From Haliclona indistincta (lineage: Eukaryota > Porifera > Demospongiae > Haplosclerida > Chalinidae), in contig OZ024788.1 of assembly GCA_964017065.1 (NCBI GenBank), positions 11,434,792 to 11,498,791 on the forward strand: a stretch of DNA of 64,000 nucleotides, written 5' to 3'. Made by a program: the position numbers and the translations under genes. The notes below the pieces were generated by a model, which saw only the letters and a list, made by a program, of their open reading frames with translations, ran no database searches and had not been told where the DNA came from. Shown here in pieces: positions 1 through 9,900 of the stretch (the stretch's first letter is position 1; every line of letters starts with the position of its first letter).

Positions 1-258
1 TATGATGATCTATTAGAATGGCCCTTCATCGGTAAACTCGAAATCGAGCTTCTTAATTGGAGAGAGAACAAGAAGCATGTGAAGAGGACTACATCAATTG
101 TTGCAAGTGATCGTTTCTTTAAACTAAATGAAGGAGTTTACTATGGACAGGGGAAAGGATATGATCAATTCATTACCCACTCATCTCTGGGCTACAACAT
201 AGAACGAAACACTGAGTACTTGCATGAGGATTGTCTACGGTTCAGAGTAACATACTAA
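1..258 (+). CDS. TRAF-like protein, C-terminal end (5' part outside window)
   Basis: The window opens inside the last MATH/TRAF-C domain of a TRAF-like gene. The frame is open from base 1 to a TAA at 256-258 (86 codons including the stop). It reads the family signatures LLEWPF, LLNW, HSSLGYN, NTEYLHEDC and RFRV. The nucleotide sequence is nearly identical to 5085-5342, the end of the complete gene at 3615, with a few substitutions (for example GYDQF in place of GCARF). The likeness continues about 120 bp past the stop, so the two genes are a recent tandem duplicate. RING, zinc-finger and first MATH domains are presumed to lie upstream of the window. Confidence 0.85.
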   Translation, partial: YDDLLEWPFIGKLEIELLNWRENKKHVKRTTSIVASDRFFKLNEGVYYGQGKGYDQFITHSSLGYNIERNTEYLHEDCLRFRVTY

Positions 259-2112
259 CTCTGTACAACTCTGTACATACAACTAGCTAGCTCGTTCTAA
301 TTATTGTTTATTGTTGATCTGTTGTTGGTACGAATGAAATTATTTATAGTTGAAATATAATTTTGAAACTACGTAGTCAAAATTTGAACTACGAGTAGCG
401 ATGTCCGAAACCGTATATTTTTGAAAAGATTTTCTCCGTATAAATTGATTAAGTCGATGGCACACAGCTATCGCGTCTCCAGTGAACAACATACACGCTG
501 TTTGATCGTTTATAGGGCAAGTTAACATGCTAAAGCTGAATTTTGTTACTGTTTGATTTCTTTGTAAAATCATGCGTTCTAGAATTAATATCTCCATGTG
601 CAATATCGTTGTCAAAAATCGCAATACTTTTGAAAATGTACGGTCGCTTCTCTAGCAGCCACTATAGCGCTGATTTTGCCATTCCCAGGACAAATAAACA
701 CGTTATGCCTAAATTTTAGCTAAGTTTTTTTGTGGAATCTTTTGTAATTAAAGGTAAACCTGGTATATATTTTCTCTATCGGCTTGTTTATTTTGCATTC
801 ATCGAACGTCAGACAAATAAGCTGTTAGTTCTTCTGTTGAGGATCACAAGGATGCTAGTAGGTATACTCGAGCTCTCTCAGCAGAAAAAAATTGGCTGCC
901 TGGATCGTATGCTTAGCGCAGCAATAGGCTAGCCATCCACAAAGGGGCCATAAGAGTACGTAATTAAATGGGCGTGCCATGACGTCACGTTAATTTACAC
1001 TGGAAGTTTCGGAGATTCCTAGGCCATTGTTCGCGCGATTTATTCTATGTTGCAGTAACGCAACTATGCATCATCGTATATCATTTTAAAGCTTTGAACT
1101 AGATCTTTCACAAGTACGTAGAGTAAGCCACCTATATTCGGCCACCATCTATTATCGGCCACTCGCTCGTACACTTGCAAATGCGCTACACAGATCAAAC
1201 TTGACCGACGTATAGACACACACTTCCTCTGCCTGCATTGCAAATGTGCAGCTCGTAACTGCTTCTTTGTCTACTGTGGAAACGAAGAAAGTGGGTAGCC
1301 GAAAACATCGATGTTCGGCAAAAGTAATTTATTATCTGGCACCAGTCCTAGTGACTGATAAACGAACAGGGCGGGATTGCAAGTCGGTACTGCAAACACC
1401 TTCATCCATCAGCATTACAACGAGCTACAATTGAAAAGCTCTCGTCTTGCCGTCCGGGTAGTTTTCTTTTCCAAAGACCCCGGGGTCGAGCAATCTATGT
1501 TCGGCAAGTGCAATTTATGCTCAAAGAAAACACGATTGCGATACAGAAACACGTTGGCTGAGTAGAGCCATCTCCTGTCTATCACAATCACCAAAATTCA
1601 GTAACCCTGCGTTGGTCTCTTGATCGCGCAAGCTGCAAACAGCCAAAATAGTGGGCGTGGCTTCCAAGGAGCAACCCAGTGCTTGTAAAACAAAGAGTAA
1701 ACCGAGCATTCCAGAAGTTAAATTTGAGTCAGAGCCTCTTTGTATGCACTCGCAAAGTAGTTTAGCGCTGATCAATGACTGCATTAGTCATGGATAGTAA
1801 TTTTATAGTGGAGTCCTCAAATCAGCAAGCACTGTCCATATCCATCACTTGCAAATCCATCCATGAAAATAGAGAATGGTAGCTGATCTAGAGTGCGATC
1901 GATATTGTGAATAGATACATTGTGACGTTGGAGTTTGGTAAACAGCTCTGTGACACAATTTGTCTGTGCAAGATAACTAATCTGCAAGTTGGTACAGCAG
2001 ATCTTGCAACGCCACACGGCCACAGTCAAAGCGGAAGTAATACATTGACCAATCAAACACGGCTGGTCACGTGCGGGGCTGAATTGAAGAGCGTATTTGA
2101 TTGGTCGACGTA
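259..2112. other. Intergenic stretch, no gene recognised
   Basis: Bases 259 to about 378 match the 3' flank of the gene at 3615 (5343-5460). Beyond that I see only short open frames without recognisable domains, and mixed AT-rich sequence. Confidence 0.5.
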
Positions 2113-3115
2113 CAGCAAATTTCAGTTATCTTGAAACACTTGCAATTGTCTAATGTTCAATCCAGCATTTCATCCACTTAACCCTTCACAAGCGGCGGGC
2201 GACTATAGTCGCCTGGCAAGTTTGACGTCACCGGAAGTGGGCGTTAAAATTCGAAGATAGTTTATTTCACCTATAGACCAAATACAGCTATGTGGGGTGT
2301 GATGGCGAGCCATTGGCGGGGCCTGCGGCCCCGCCAAGCAGAGCTATTGCAGGATTACCTAGCACCACTGGGTCTTCAGGGGCTTCTTGACATAAAACGC
2401 AGCCATACGTGCACTAAATTTGCCTCACACGTGCTGTTTCGACCAAACAAGCGGCGTTTTTTGCTCCGGTGAGAGTGATTCTAGCACACGACAGTTGGTA
2501 GATCGTCAAGTGGGCGTGGTTAACCGCAATTGTCATTGACAACAAGCCCGCACGTTGTGCAAGTTGATTTTGCATATTAACAGTGATGACAGCGCGAGTT
2601 TGTCTGTCTAATGGCTTGAAAGGTTAGTGAAATTCACAAAATAGAGGCTAGAATTGCTTTCCGCACTTGAAGGGTTAACACCTTAGCGCTAGCTAGTAAG
2701 TGAGCCTGAGAAAGAGAGTTATGGCTTCAAGTTTGTGAAAATTGCGCTGAGCTGCTCTATGAATTGCAGCTATTATAATTAAAACCAGATCATCTACATG
2801 CAAATAGCCACAGTTACGAGACCATGCACAACAATCATTACTAGTTATTGAGGCGAATGAAGCTGTTATGAAGAGTTTTATATCTTTCACTGTTTGGGCA
2901 GTATCTTCATTGGCCAATAGAAACAATTTCACCTTAATAAAGCAGTGTTCAATAGGGTTCAGATCTGATAAGTATGGAGAACAAGAGCCCAACACAGATG
3001 GTAATGCTTCCTCAGGCTCAATTCTGCATTTGGCTAAGTAAAGTGTTAAGTGGATGAAATGCTGGTTTGAACATTAGACATTAGACAAGTGTTTCAAGAT
3101 AGCTGAAATTTGCTG
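2113..3115. mobile_element. Tc1/mariner-type element, decayed, ~70-bp TIRs, TA target duplication
   Basis: The sequence from 2113 (CAGCAAATTTCAG...) is repeated as its reverse complement ending at 3115. The arms are about 70 bp long and differ by several substitutions and a small indel. A TA dinucleotide flanks each end (2111-2112 and 3116-3117), the target duplication typical of Tc1/mariner elements. A remnant of an IS630/Tc1-type transposase lies inside on the minus strand. The 1.0 kb length is shorter than an autonomous element, so it is an internally deleted or decayed copy. Confidence 0.75.
2693..2995 (-). pseudogene. Tc1/mariner (DDE_3) transposase C-terminal remnant
   Basis: On the minus strand this roughly 100-codon stretch contains SPYLSDLNPIEHCFIKVK. 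It corresponds to the well known PPYSPDLNPIEH.W..vK block around the third catalytic residue of Tc1/mariner and IS630 transposases. The following residues (FLLANEDTAQTVKDI) also fit that tail. The HTH region and the first catalytic aspartates are absent, so it is a fragment. It lies inside the TIR element 2113-3115. Confidence 0.7.
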
Positions 3116-3614
3116 TACTGTATCGCTTTGACTGTAGCGATCTCTTTCAGCATTCCTGTGAATCGACAGCAAAATGCGCTGAAGGGTTAATGCATACCAG
3201 AGGAGTCACTGATGAATGAAACTACATCTGCCGGTTTATTATCAATCACCTGGAACAATTTGAGTCCGAGTAATTGAGTTTAAAACTGAGAGCTAGAGTT
3301 CAGATTTGATAAGAGAGTTTAAGAGTTCTGTGATGTGAAGACTAGTACAGTATCCATTCCCATTCCAGAGAGTGGCGCGGCATGCTGTTGTTAAAATGTT
3401 TACAAAAACATCACTGATAACAAACATACCGACACGAGTGCCAACATCAGCTACTAGTGTGTTAAGCGCTGTTGTACTTTTTATACGGACTACGGCACTA
3501 GTCTTCAAAGCACAGAACTCTTCTTTTCCTCGCTTTTATCAGAACTAGCCCCGCCCATTTAGGCATTCTGCAGCTCAGTACTAGTCTAGCCTACTGTTTG
3601 GCTAGGAGCGGGTT
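3116..3614. other. Intergenic region upstream of TRAF-like gene
   Basis: I see no gene. The stretch presumably holds the promoter of the gene starting at 3615, but no clear TATA box was identified. Confidence 0.4.
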
Positions 3615-5342
3615 ATGGAGAGCTATCGAAAGAATATACGGTACCTAAATGAGCCCGATAAGGACTTACTCTGCTCTGCATGTACTGATCCGCTCACAGA
3701 GCCTTACCTGACAGACTGCGGACATCATATCTGCCACACGTGTCGTGGACGTCTTCTCGCATGCGGCAAACCAGAATGTCCAAAGTGTAGCGAACAAGAC
3801 GTCCTCACTGACGCACGCTTGAACAAGCACCTGCAGCGACAAGTGAACAGTCTCAAGGTACGCTGCCAGCACCACGAGGCGGTAGGCTGCCAGTGGGTTG
3901 GAGAGCTGAGGTACCTACAGGAACACCTTGATCCCATGATAAGGAAATGTGGTTTCATCCTCCTCGCCTGCCCCCTCGGCTGCGGCGAGCGAGTTCGTAG
4001 CTGTGCAATGAAGGACCACATACTGAGTGACTGCAGCAAACGATTTTATCTGTGCGAGCACTGTGGCTACTATAACGAATTTGATGTTGTCACTGAGCAG
4101 CATTATCCAGTGTGTGATATGGTCCCAGTGGAATGCCCAAATCAATGCTCGGCTTTTGTGAGCCTGAAACGATTAGAGCTTGAACGTCATCTTGAGGAGC
4201 AGTGTCCCCTCCAAGTGATCCCGTGTCCCTTCACCAGTGCAGGGTGCACTGTTCAGCTGCCCAGGAGAGAGATGGAGGAACATGAGAAAGAGGCAGTGCA
4301 TCGACATCTTCGCATGGTCATGCTTGGTCAAGTTCTCTCGAAACCGAAGCTACAATTGCAAGTTGCAGCTCTTCCTCTCTCTGCTGGCTTTCTAATGAAC
4401 TTGCCACCAGTGGTATTTACTATTGTTGACTTCACGAAGATGAAAGAGTTTGACACAGAGTGGGTGAGTCCTTCCTTCTACTCGCACCCACAGGGATATA
4501 AGCTATGTCTAGTGGTTTATCCAAATGGAACAATGAATGGCAGTGATACTCATATGTCAGTATATGTTGGTATCTCTGATGAGGAGCATGATGATCATCT
4601 GGTCTGGCCATTGAATGCTGATGTAGCAGTTGAAATTCTCAACTGGAGAGAAGACAATGGACATTATGAACGGATGATGCCTTTCAACTGTTTATGGAAA
4701 GCAAAGTCTGAAATAGGAACAAACAGGTCATTAGTTTACTCACAGTTCATTCCTCACTCGTCTCTCTCCTACAACAGTACCACTAACACTGAATACCTTC
4801 AGAATGACTGTGTGCGACTGAGAGTGAGCAAGGTGATACTCTACTCTACTGCTCTCCTCAACAAGATACCATCCTGGCAAAATCCATATGTTGGTCATGA
4901 GTCAAAGCATGAATTTACAATGACTGACTTCTCAAAACGAAAAGAATTTAATAATGAATATTACAGCTCTCCATTTTATACTCGGTATCATGGCCACAAG
5001 TTGTGTGTGGAAGTTGATGCCAATGGCTATCGCAGTGGTAAAGGTACACATGTCTCAGTGTTTGTCACTCTCATGGCGGGTGATTATGATGATCTATTAG
5101 AATGGCCCTTCATCGGTAAACTCGAAATCGAGCTTCTTAATTGGAGAGAGAACAAGAAGCATGTGAAGAGGACTGCAACAATTGTTGCAAGTGACCGTTT
5201 CTTTAAACTAAATAAAGGAGTTTACTATGGACAGGGGAAAGGATGTGCACGATTCATTACCCACTCATCTTTGGGTTACAACATAGAACGAAATACTGAG
5301 TACTTGCATGAGGATTGTCTACGGTTCAGAGTAACATACTAA
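3615..5342 (+). CDS. TRAF-like RING / zf-TRAF / double-MATH protein, 575 aa
   Basis: An intronless gene with ATG at 3615. A C3HC4 RING finger occupies residues 20-58 (C20, C23, C35, H37, C40, C43, C55, C58), as expected of an E3 ubiquitin ligase. A cysteine/histidine-rich TRAF-type zinc-finger block follows at about 80-235 (for example ACPLGCGERV and CPFTSAGCTVQLP). Two tandem MATH/TRAF-C domains lie at about 264-405 and 431-573, each with a YSHPQGYKL- or HGHKL-like strand, a THxSV strand, LNW and a terminal TEYLxxDCxRxRV. Canonical TRAFs have one MATH preceded by a coiled coil; here there are two and no heptad region is evident. Likely a cytosolic signalling adaptor (inference from the family). 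Its 3' end is duplicated at 1-258. Confidence 0.88.
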   Translation: MESYRKNIRYLNEPDKDLLCSACTDPLTEPYLTDCGHHICHTCRGRLLACGKPECPKCSEQDVLTDARLNKHLQRQVNSLKVRCQHHEAVGCQWVGELRYLQEHLDPMIRKCGFILLACPLGCGERVRSCAMKDHILSDCSKRFYLCEHCGYYNEFDVVTEQHYPVCDMVPVECPNQCSAFVSLKRLELERHLEEQCPLQVIPCPFTSAGCTVQLPRREMEEHEKEAVHRHLRMVMLGQVLSKPKLQLQVAALPLSAGFLMNLPPVVFTIVDFTKMKEFDTEWVSPSFYSHPQGYKLCLVVYPNGTMNGSDTHMSVYVGISDEEHDDHLVWPLNADVAVEILNWREDNGHYERMMPFNCLWKAKSEIGTNRSLVYSQFIPHSSLSYNSTTNTEYLQNDCVRLRVSKVILYSTALLNKIPSWQNPYVGHESKHEFTMTDFSKRKEFNNEYYSSPFYTRYHGHKLCVEVDANGYRSGKGTHVSVFVTLMAGDYDDLLEWPFIGKLEIELLNWRENKKHVKRTATIVASDRFFKLNKGVYYGQGKGCARFITHSSLGYNIERNTEYLHEDCLRFRVTY

Positions 5343-5465
5343 CTCTGTACAACTCTGTACATACAACTAGCTAGCTCGTTCTAATTATTGTTTATTGTTG
5401 ATCTGCTGTTGGTACGAATGAAATTATTTATAGTTGAAATAATAATTGTGAAACTACGTAGGTGT
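5085..5465 (+). repeat. Duplicate of window start (1-378)
   Basis: The last 258 bases of the gene and about 120 bp of 3' flank match positions 1-378 almost exactly. Both contain a doubled CTCTGTACAA motif just after the stop. The likeness fades after the ACTACGTAG shared by both. Confidence 0.85.
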
Positions 5466-5571
5466 TCATTTCAAATTTTGAACTATACGAGCCACGCCTA
5501 GATACGTAGCTGGTGACAGTACACGTGCAAAGTTTAAGGCGACCGCAACATTCAATGTCCACAAGGCACAG

Positions 5572-5589
5572 ATGGAGCCTCTTGATAAG
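5572..5589 (+). pseudogene. Severed first six codons of the TRAF-like gene resumed at 11121
   Basis: ATG GAG CCT CTT GAT AAG at 5572-5589 reads M-E-P-L-D-K and stops exactly at the left edge of the Ty3/gypsy element. The last five bases (ATAAG) are the target duplication, repeated at 11116-11120, after which the TRAF frame continues at 11121. The intact relative at 49236 begins MDSLAKHLEFL, so spacing and residue pattern fit the original start of this gene. Confidence 0.85.
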
Positions 5590-5770
5590 TGTAGCGCCAG
5601 CAAGACTAGTACTACGGTCTCATGTTGTTGACTGTATGTTTTAACCCTGAACATGAATTGTATTGTTTTGTACGTCATGAGTAAACCTGTATATCTGAAT
5701 CTGTACTTTTGCTAAGAATCAGTCTTTGCTGCTGTGCAGCCCTGAACAGTACATTTTGTCACGCGTTACA
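5590..5770 (+). repeat. 5' LTR
   Basis: 181 bp, TGTAGCGCC...GCGTTACA. It matches 10935-11115 along its length and precedes the primer binding site by one base. Confidence 0.95.
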
Positions 5771-5771
5771 T

Positions 5772-5790
5772 TGGCGTAGTCGGCAGGATT
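5772..5790 (+). promoter_or_regulatory. Primer binding site for tRNA-Ser
   Basis: TGGCGTAGTCGGCAGGATT starts one base after the 5' LTR. Its reverse complement is the 3' end of a eukaryotic tRNA-Ser (acceptor CGACTACG plus CCA), recalled from animal tRNA-Ser sequences, with all 19 bases matching. Confidence 0.8.
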
Positions 5791-6083
5791 GCTGAACTTC
5801 GTGACAGCTAGGGCTGCTACTTTGCCGAGCGAACTGAGCTTCCGCCTCCTTGGTACCGACCGTCATCTGGTGTTCCTCTCCGTCCGGCTGTCCAGGAGCC
5901 CCGACGCCCTAGGTTGGCCGTGGGGACAGAGTCCAGCAGCTGGATTGGTGGGAGCGCCTTTAGTACTGGAGTTGAAAGTGCCCTTGTTAAGGGCTCACAA
6001 AGGCGAGTGTTCGGTCTTCATTATAGTTTTGTTTTTCCTTTTTTTTGTCCTATTCTTTAGCCTGCTCAGTGCTACATTGCCGC

Positions 6084-6950
6084 ATGATGGCTGTTCGCCC
6101 TCTCGTACTACCCGAGCCGTTCTCTGGAGATGGCAGTTGGTCTCAATGGGAGTCACACTTCGAGGACGTGGCAGCGGTCAACAGTTGGGAAGAAGCAGCT
6201 AAGTTGTTGTGGTTGAGAGTGCGACTGACTGGAAGAGCGCGTACAGCTTATCAACGGTTCTCGGAAGAAACGAAGACGAGCTACGAACGTTCTATGAAGG
6301 GGCTCAAGAAAAGATTCGAGCCGGATTCGAAGAAAGAACTCTATTTGGCTGAATTGCAAGCTCGCTGTAAGCAACGCAATGAGGGTTGGCCTGAATTTGC
6401 CGAGGATATTCGTCTACTAGCTGATAGTGCGTATCCCAATCTTCCGGACGATGCAAGGGAGCAAATTTCTCTAACTCATTTCCTGGGGCAAATTACTAAT
6501 CCTCACATCGCTTTCAGCGTGAAGCAGAGTCGTCCTAAGAACTTGGATGAGGCTGTTACTGCTACTCTCGAAATGGAATCGTATGCTACCCCAAGTATGT
6601 CGAAGGTGCGACAGAATGTTGGAACAGCCCCGGTGAATCAACTATCCTCTGCGGACGAGACCACACCACCGGCTGTTGAGGGAGGCCCCACAGAGCAAAT
6701 TTCCATGGCTTCTGTAGGACAAGATGGTACCCGTCTAGTCTCGCTTATGGAGAGCATTGTCAACCGGATGGATAAGCTGGAGACCCGACTTGACAGGGAG
6801 CGTGGTAATTCAGGACGCCCAGCACGCCGAGTTCAAGGGACTAATCAGGAACCCAGATCACCCGTTATCTGTCATCGCTGTGGCCGTGAGGGGCATTATG
6901 CACGTGGATGCGCATCTCGAAGACAGCAACAGCAGCAACAGGGAAACTAG
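6084..6950 (+). CDS. gag: Ty3/gypsy Gag polyprotein, 288 aa
   Basis: The frame starts at ATG 6084 (a second ATG follows at 6087) and ends at TAG 6948-6950. The N-terminal two thirds resembles retrotransposon Gag: FSGDGSWSQWESHFEDV near the start, then ARTAYQRF and YLAELQARCKQRNEGWPEF. A single CCHC zinc knuckle (CHRCGREGHYARGC) lies near the C-terminus, followed by a basic, glutamine-rich tail. This protein would form the particle and bind the element's RNA. The open frame extends further upstream but without an ATG. The stop codon directly abuts a slippery heptamer that would feed ribosomes into pol. Confidence 0.88.
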   Translation: MMAVRPLVLPEPFSGDGSWSQWESHFEDVAAVNSWEEAAKLLWLRVRLTGRARTAYQRFSEETKTSYERSMKGLKKRFEPDSKKELYLAELQARCKQRNEGWPEFAEDIRLLADSAYPNLPDDAREQISLTHFLGQITNPHIAFSVKQSRPKNLDEAVTATLEMESYATPSMSKVRQNVGTAPVNQLSSADETTPPAVEGGPTEQISMASVGQDGTRLVSLMESIVNRMDKLETRLDRERGNSGRPARRVQGTNQEPRSPVICHRCGREGHYARGCASRRQQQQQQGN

Positions 6951-9900
6951 ATACCCTCCGCGTCACGGGTCAAGCGCGTGAGGGTGATGTTAAAACTGAG
7001 ACCCACATAAAGTGTACTAATTCTGATGCTATTACTGTGTTCCCTATTAATCCTGTAGCAGCGTACTATATTTCGGGTGTTGTCAATGGAATCTCAGTCG
7101 ATTTTGTCTTGGACACTGGAGCTGCAGTTTGTCTGCTGAGAAAAGATGTCTGGGATAGTGCAAACACAAAAAATTGTCCTCTTCAACCTTGGAACGGAAG
7201 CAAGTTGATCAGCGTGGACGGTTCTCCAGTTCAATTTCTGGGAGTAGCAAAGCTGAGTATTGCTATTCAAGAGGTCAAGGTTCAGCAGGAGGTAATTGTT
7301 GTAGAAAATTTATCCGCAATGGGTATACTCGGGCTTGACTTTTTAGACTACAATCATGGTAGTGTTGATACTGGTAACCGAGTACTGCGTCTTCCTAACC
7401 TCCGGGTGGAAATTCCACTTAAACGTACCTCACGTGAATCGCCATTGCAGCCCACAGATGCTAGGATAACTGTTGCTTTGCAGCATACTGTTGTGATTCC
7501 TCCTCTTAGTGAGCTTGAAGTCATGGCAACTGTGTCAGAATCAGACCTGTCCGATGACCAGTGGCTGGTGGAGTCGTTGAGCACCAGAGGGGCGGTCATT
7601 GCTGCTAGAGCGATTGTGTCTCCGGTTTCTGGATGCTGCCCTGTTCGGTTGTTAAACCCTAGATCAGAGGAAATTATGTTGACGTCTGGCTACAAAGTGG
7701 CTCAATTGCAACCTATATCAGGCGTAGAAATATTGGACAGTGTTCCAATCAATCAGGTGTCTCTTTCCTCCCCTCAGGAACCCTCTATTGAGAAGCAGAA
7801 TCTGCTTTGGGGACTAGTGCAAAAGTGTGGCAATGAGGTCACAGATGATCAACGGACACAGTTATACCATCTTCTCTTGGAGTTTGCAGATGTCTTTGCT
7901 GTGAATGCGGCAGATTTTGGTCGTACGGACATTGCACGACACGAGATTGATACTGGGGATGCCCGTCCCATTCGCCAACCTCCACGTAGAACACCTCCTC
8001 ATTTCAGACAAGAGGCCCAGGAGATGCTGAAAAAGATGCTGGATAGTGACGTTATTAAGAAATCGAACAGTCCCTGGGCTTCTCCTGTAGTCTTGATACG
8101 GAAAAAGAATGGCAGTTTGCGGTATTGTGTAGACTACCGTAAACTGAATGCTGTGACCAGGAAGGATGCTTATCCGCTCCCACGAATTGATGACACTCTT
8201 GATACTCTGGGCAATGCCAAATGGTTTAGTACCCTTGATTTGATCTCAGGATATTGGCAAGTAGAGTTGAGCAAGGAGGCACAAGAGAAGACAGCTTTCA
8301 GTACGCCTGAAGGTTTATTTGAGTTCAAGGTCCTCCCTTTCGGTCTGAGCAATGCGCCAGCAACTTTCCAGCGGTTAATGGATCTTGTGCTTTCCGGCCT
8401 TCAATGGTCGGCCTGTTTGGTTTACATGGACGATATTATCGTCTATGGCAACACATTTAGTGCGCATTTACACAACTTGGCCGCCGTCTTTGCTCGTTTG
8501 CGGCAAGCAGGACTCAAGTTGCAGTCTCAGAAGTGTTTTTTGCTGCAAAAGGAAGTCAGTTATCTTGGCCATGTCGTGTCTGAACGAGGAGTGAGTCCTG
8601 ATCCTTCGAAAACAGAAAAGGTGGCTTCGTGGCCTATTCCCAAGTCGGCTCAGGAGGTACAACAATTTCTTGGTCTGGCTGGTTATTACAGGAGATTTAT
8701 TAAACATTTTGCTGCTATTGCTAGGCCTCTTCATCGTCTCACAGAAAAGAATCACAAATTTTCGTGGACAAAGGAATGTCAGGAGTCATTTGAGGAGCTT
8801 CGTTGCTTGTTGACCACCTCACCTACATTAGCTTTTCCTGACTTTTCTCATCCTTTTGTCCTTGACACTGATGCTAGTGATTTTGGATTGGGTGGAGTGT
8901 TGTCTCAGAGCATTAATGGAGAAGAGAGGCCTATTGCTTATGCTAGTAGAGCCCTTTCAAAGCCAGAGCGTAACTATTGCACCACGCGTAAAGAGTTGTT
9001 AGCTATGGTGTCAATGATCAAGCATTTTAGGCCGTATTTGCTAGGGCGTGGATTTTTATTGCGTACTGACCATAATTGCCTCATTTGGTTGCAGAGGTTC
9101 AAGGAGCCAGAAGGGCAGCTTGCCCGTTGGTTGGAGGTCCTCCAGGAATACACATTTGAAGTTGTCCATCGCCGCGGAACATTGCATGACAATGCAGATG
9201 CCCTTTCGAGACACCCTTGTGTACAATGCGGTAGATCGAATCATGACGAGGGCCCTGCTCCTATCGCTGGTGATTCAAGGGAACATTTAGTCGCCAGTTC
9301 TGCTCAGTTTATTCCTTCACATGATTGGCAGACAGCTCAGGCATCAGATCCTTCAATAGCACCAATTCTCCGTGCCAAACTTGCAGGAAAGAAACCGGTG
9401 GGGGATGCAGTTCAACGGCTGAGTCGAGAGTCAAGACAGCTGCTAGAGATGTGGGAACAGTTGAGAGTTGAAGACAGAGTATTGCTGAGAGAATTTAGAA
9501 ATCCCACTAGCTCTTTGATCAGGAAGCAAATTATTGTTCCCAAATCGGTCCGTGACTCGATTTTGAGTGAGCTCCACAGTGGAGTTTCAGGTTGCCATCT
9601 TGGGGAAAAGAAGACGCTGGCTCGCTTAAAGCAACGTTACTATTGGCCTGGTCACTGGAAGGATGTTCATATATTTTGTCAAGCGTGCCAGGAGTGTGCT
9701 ACACGGAAGATGCCAGTACCAAGAAGACGAGCACCCTTGCAGTCTGTTCCATCAGGATACCCTATGCACAAGGTTGCGATGGACATAGTGGGTCCACTCC
9801 CAAAGAGCAGAGCAGGTAACAAATACATCCTGGTGATATCAGATTATTTTTCTAAATGGACAGAGGCATACCCACTACCTAACCAAGAGGCGTCTACAGT

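Noticed and set aside
3666..4145. Long minus-strand open frames opposite the TRAF genes (also near 11222, 46131, 49343, 53734, 56178, 63146)
   Set aside because: They recur at the same place in every paralogue because the sense strand is conserved; no domain or codon signal of their own.
5789..6202. Open frame between the primer binding site and gag
   Set aside because: No ATG with support, hydrophobic chance translation of the leader, overlaps gag in another frame.
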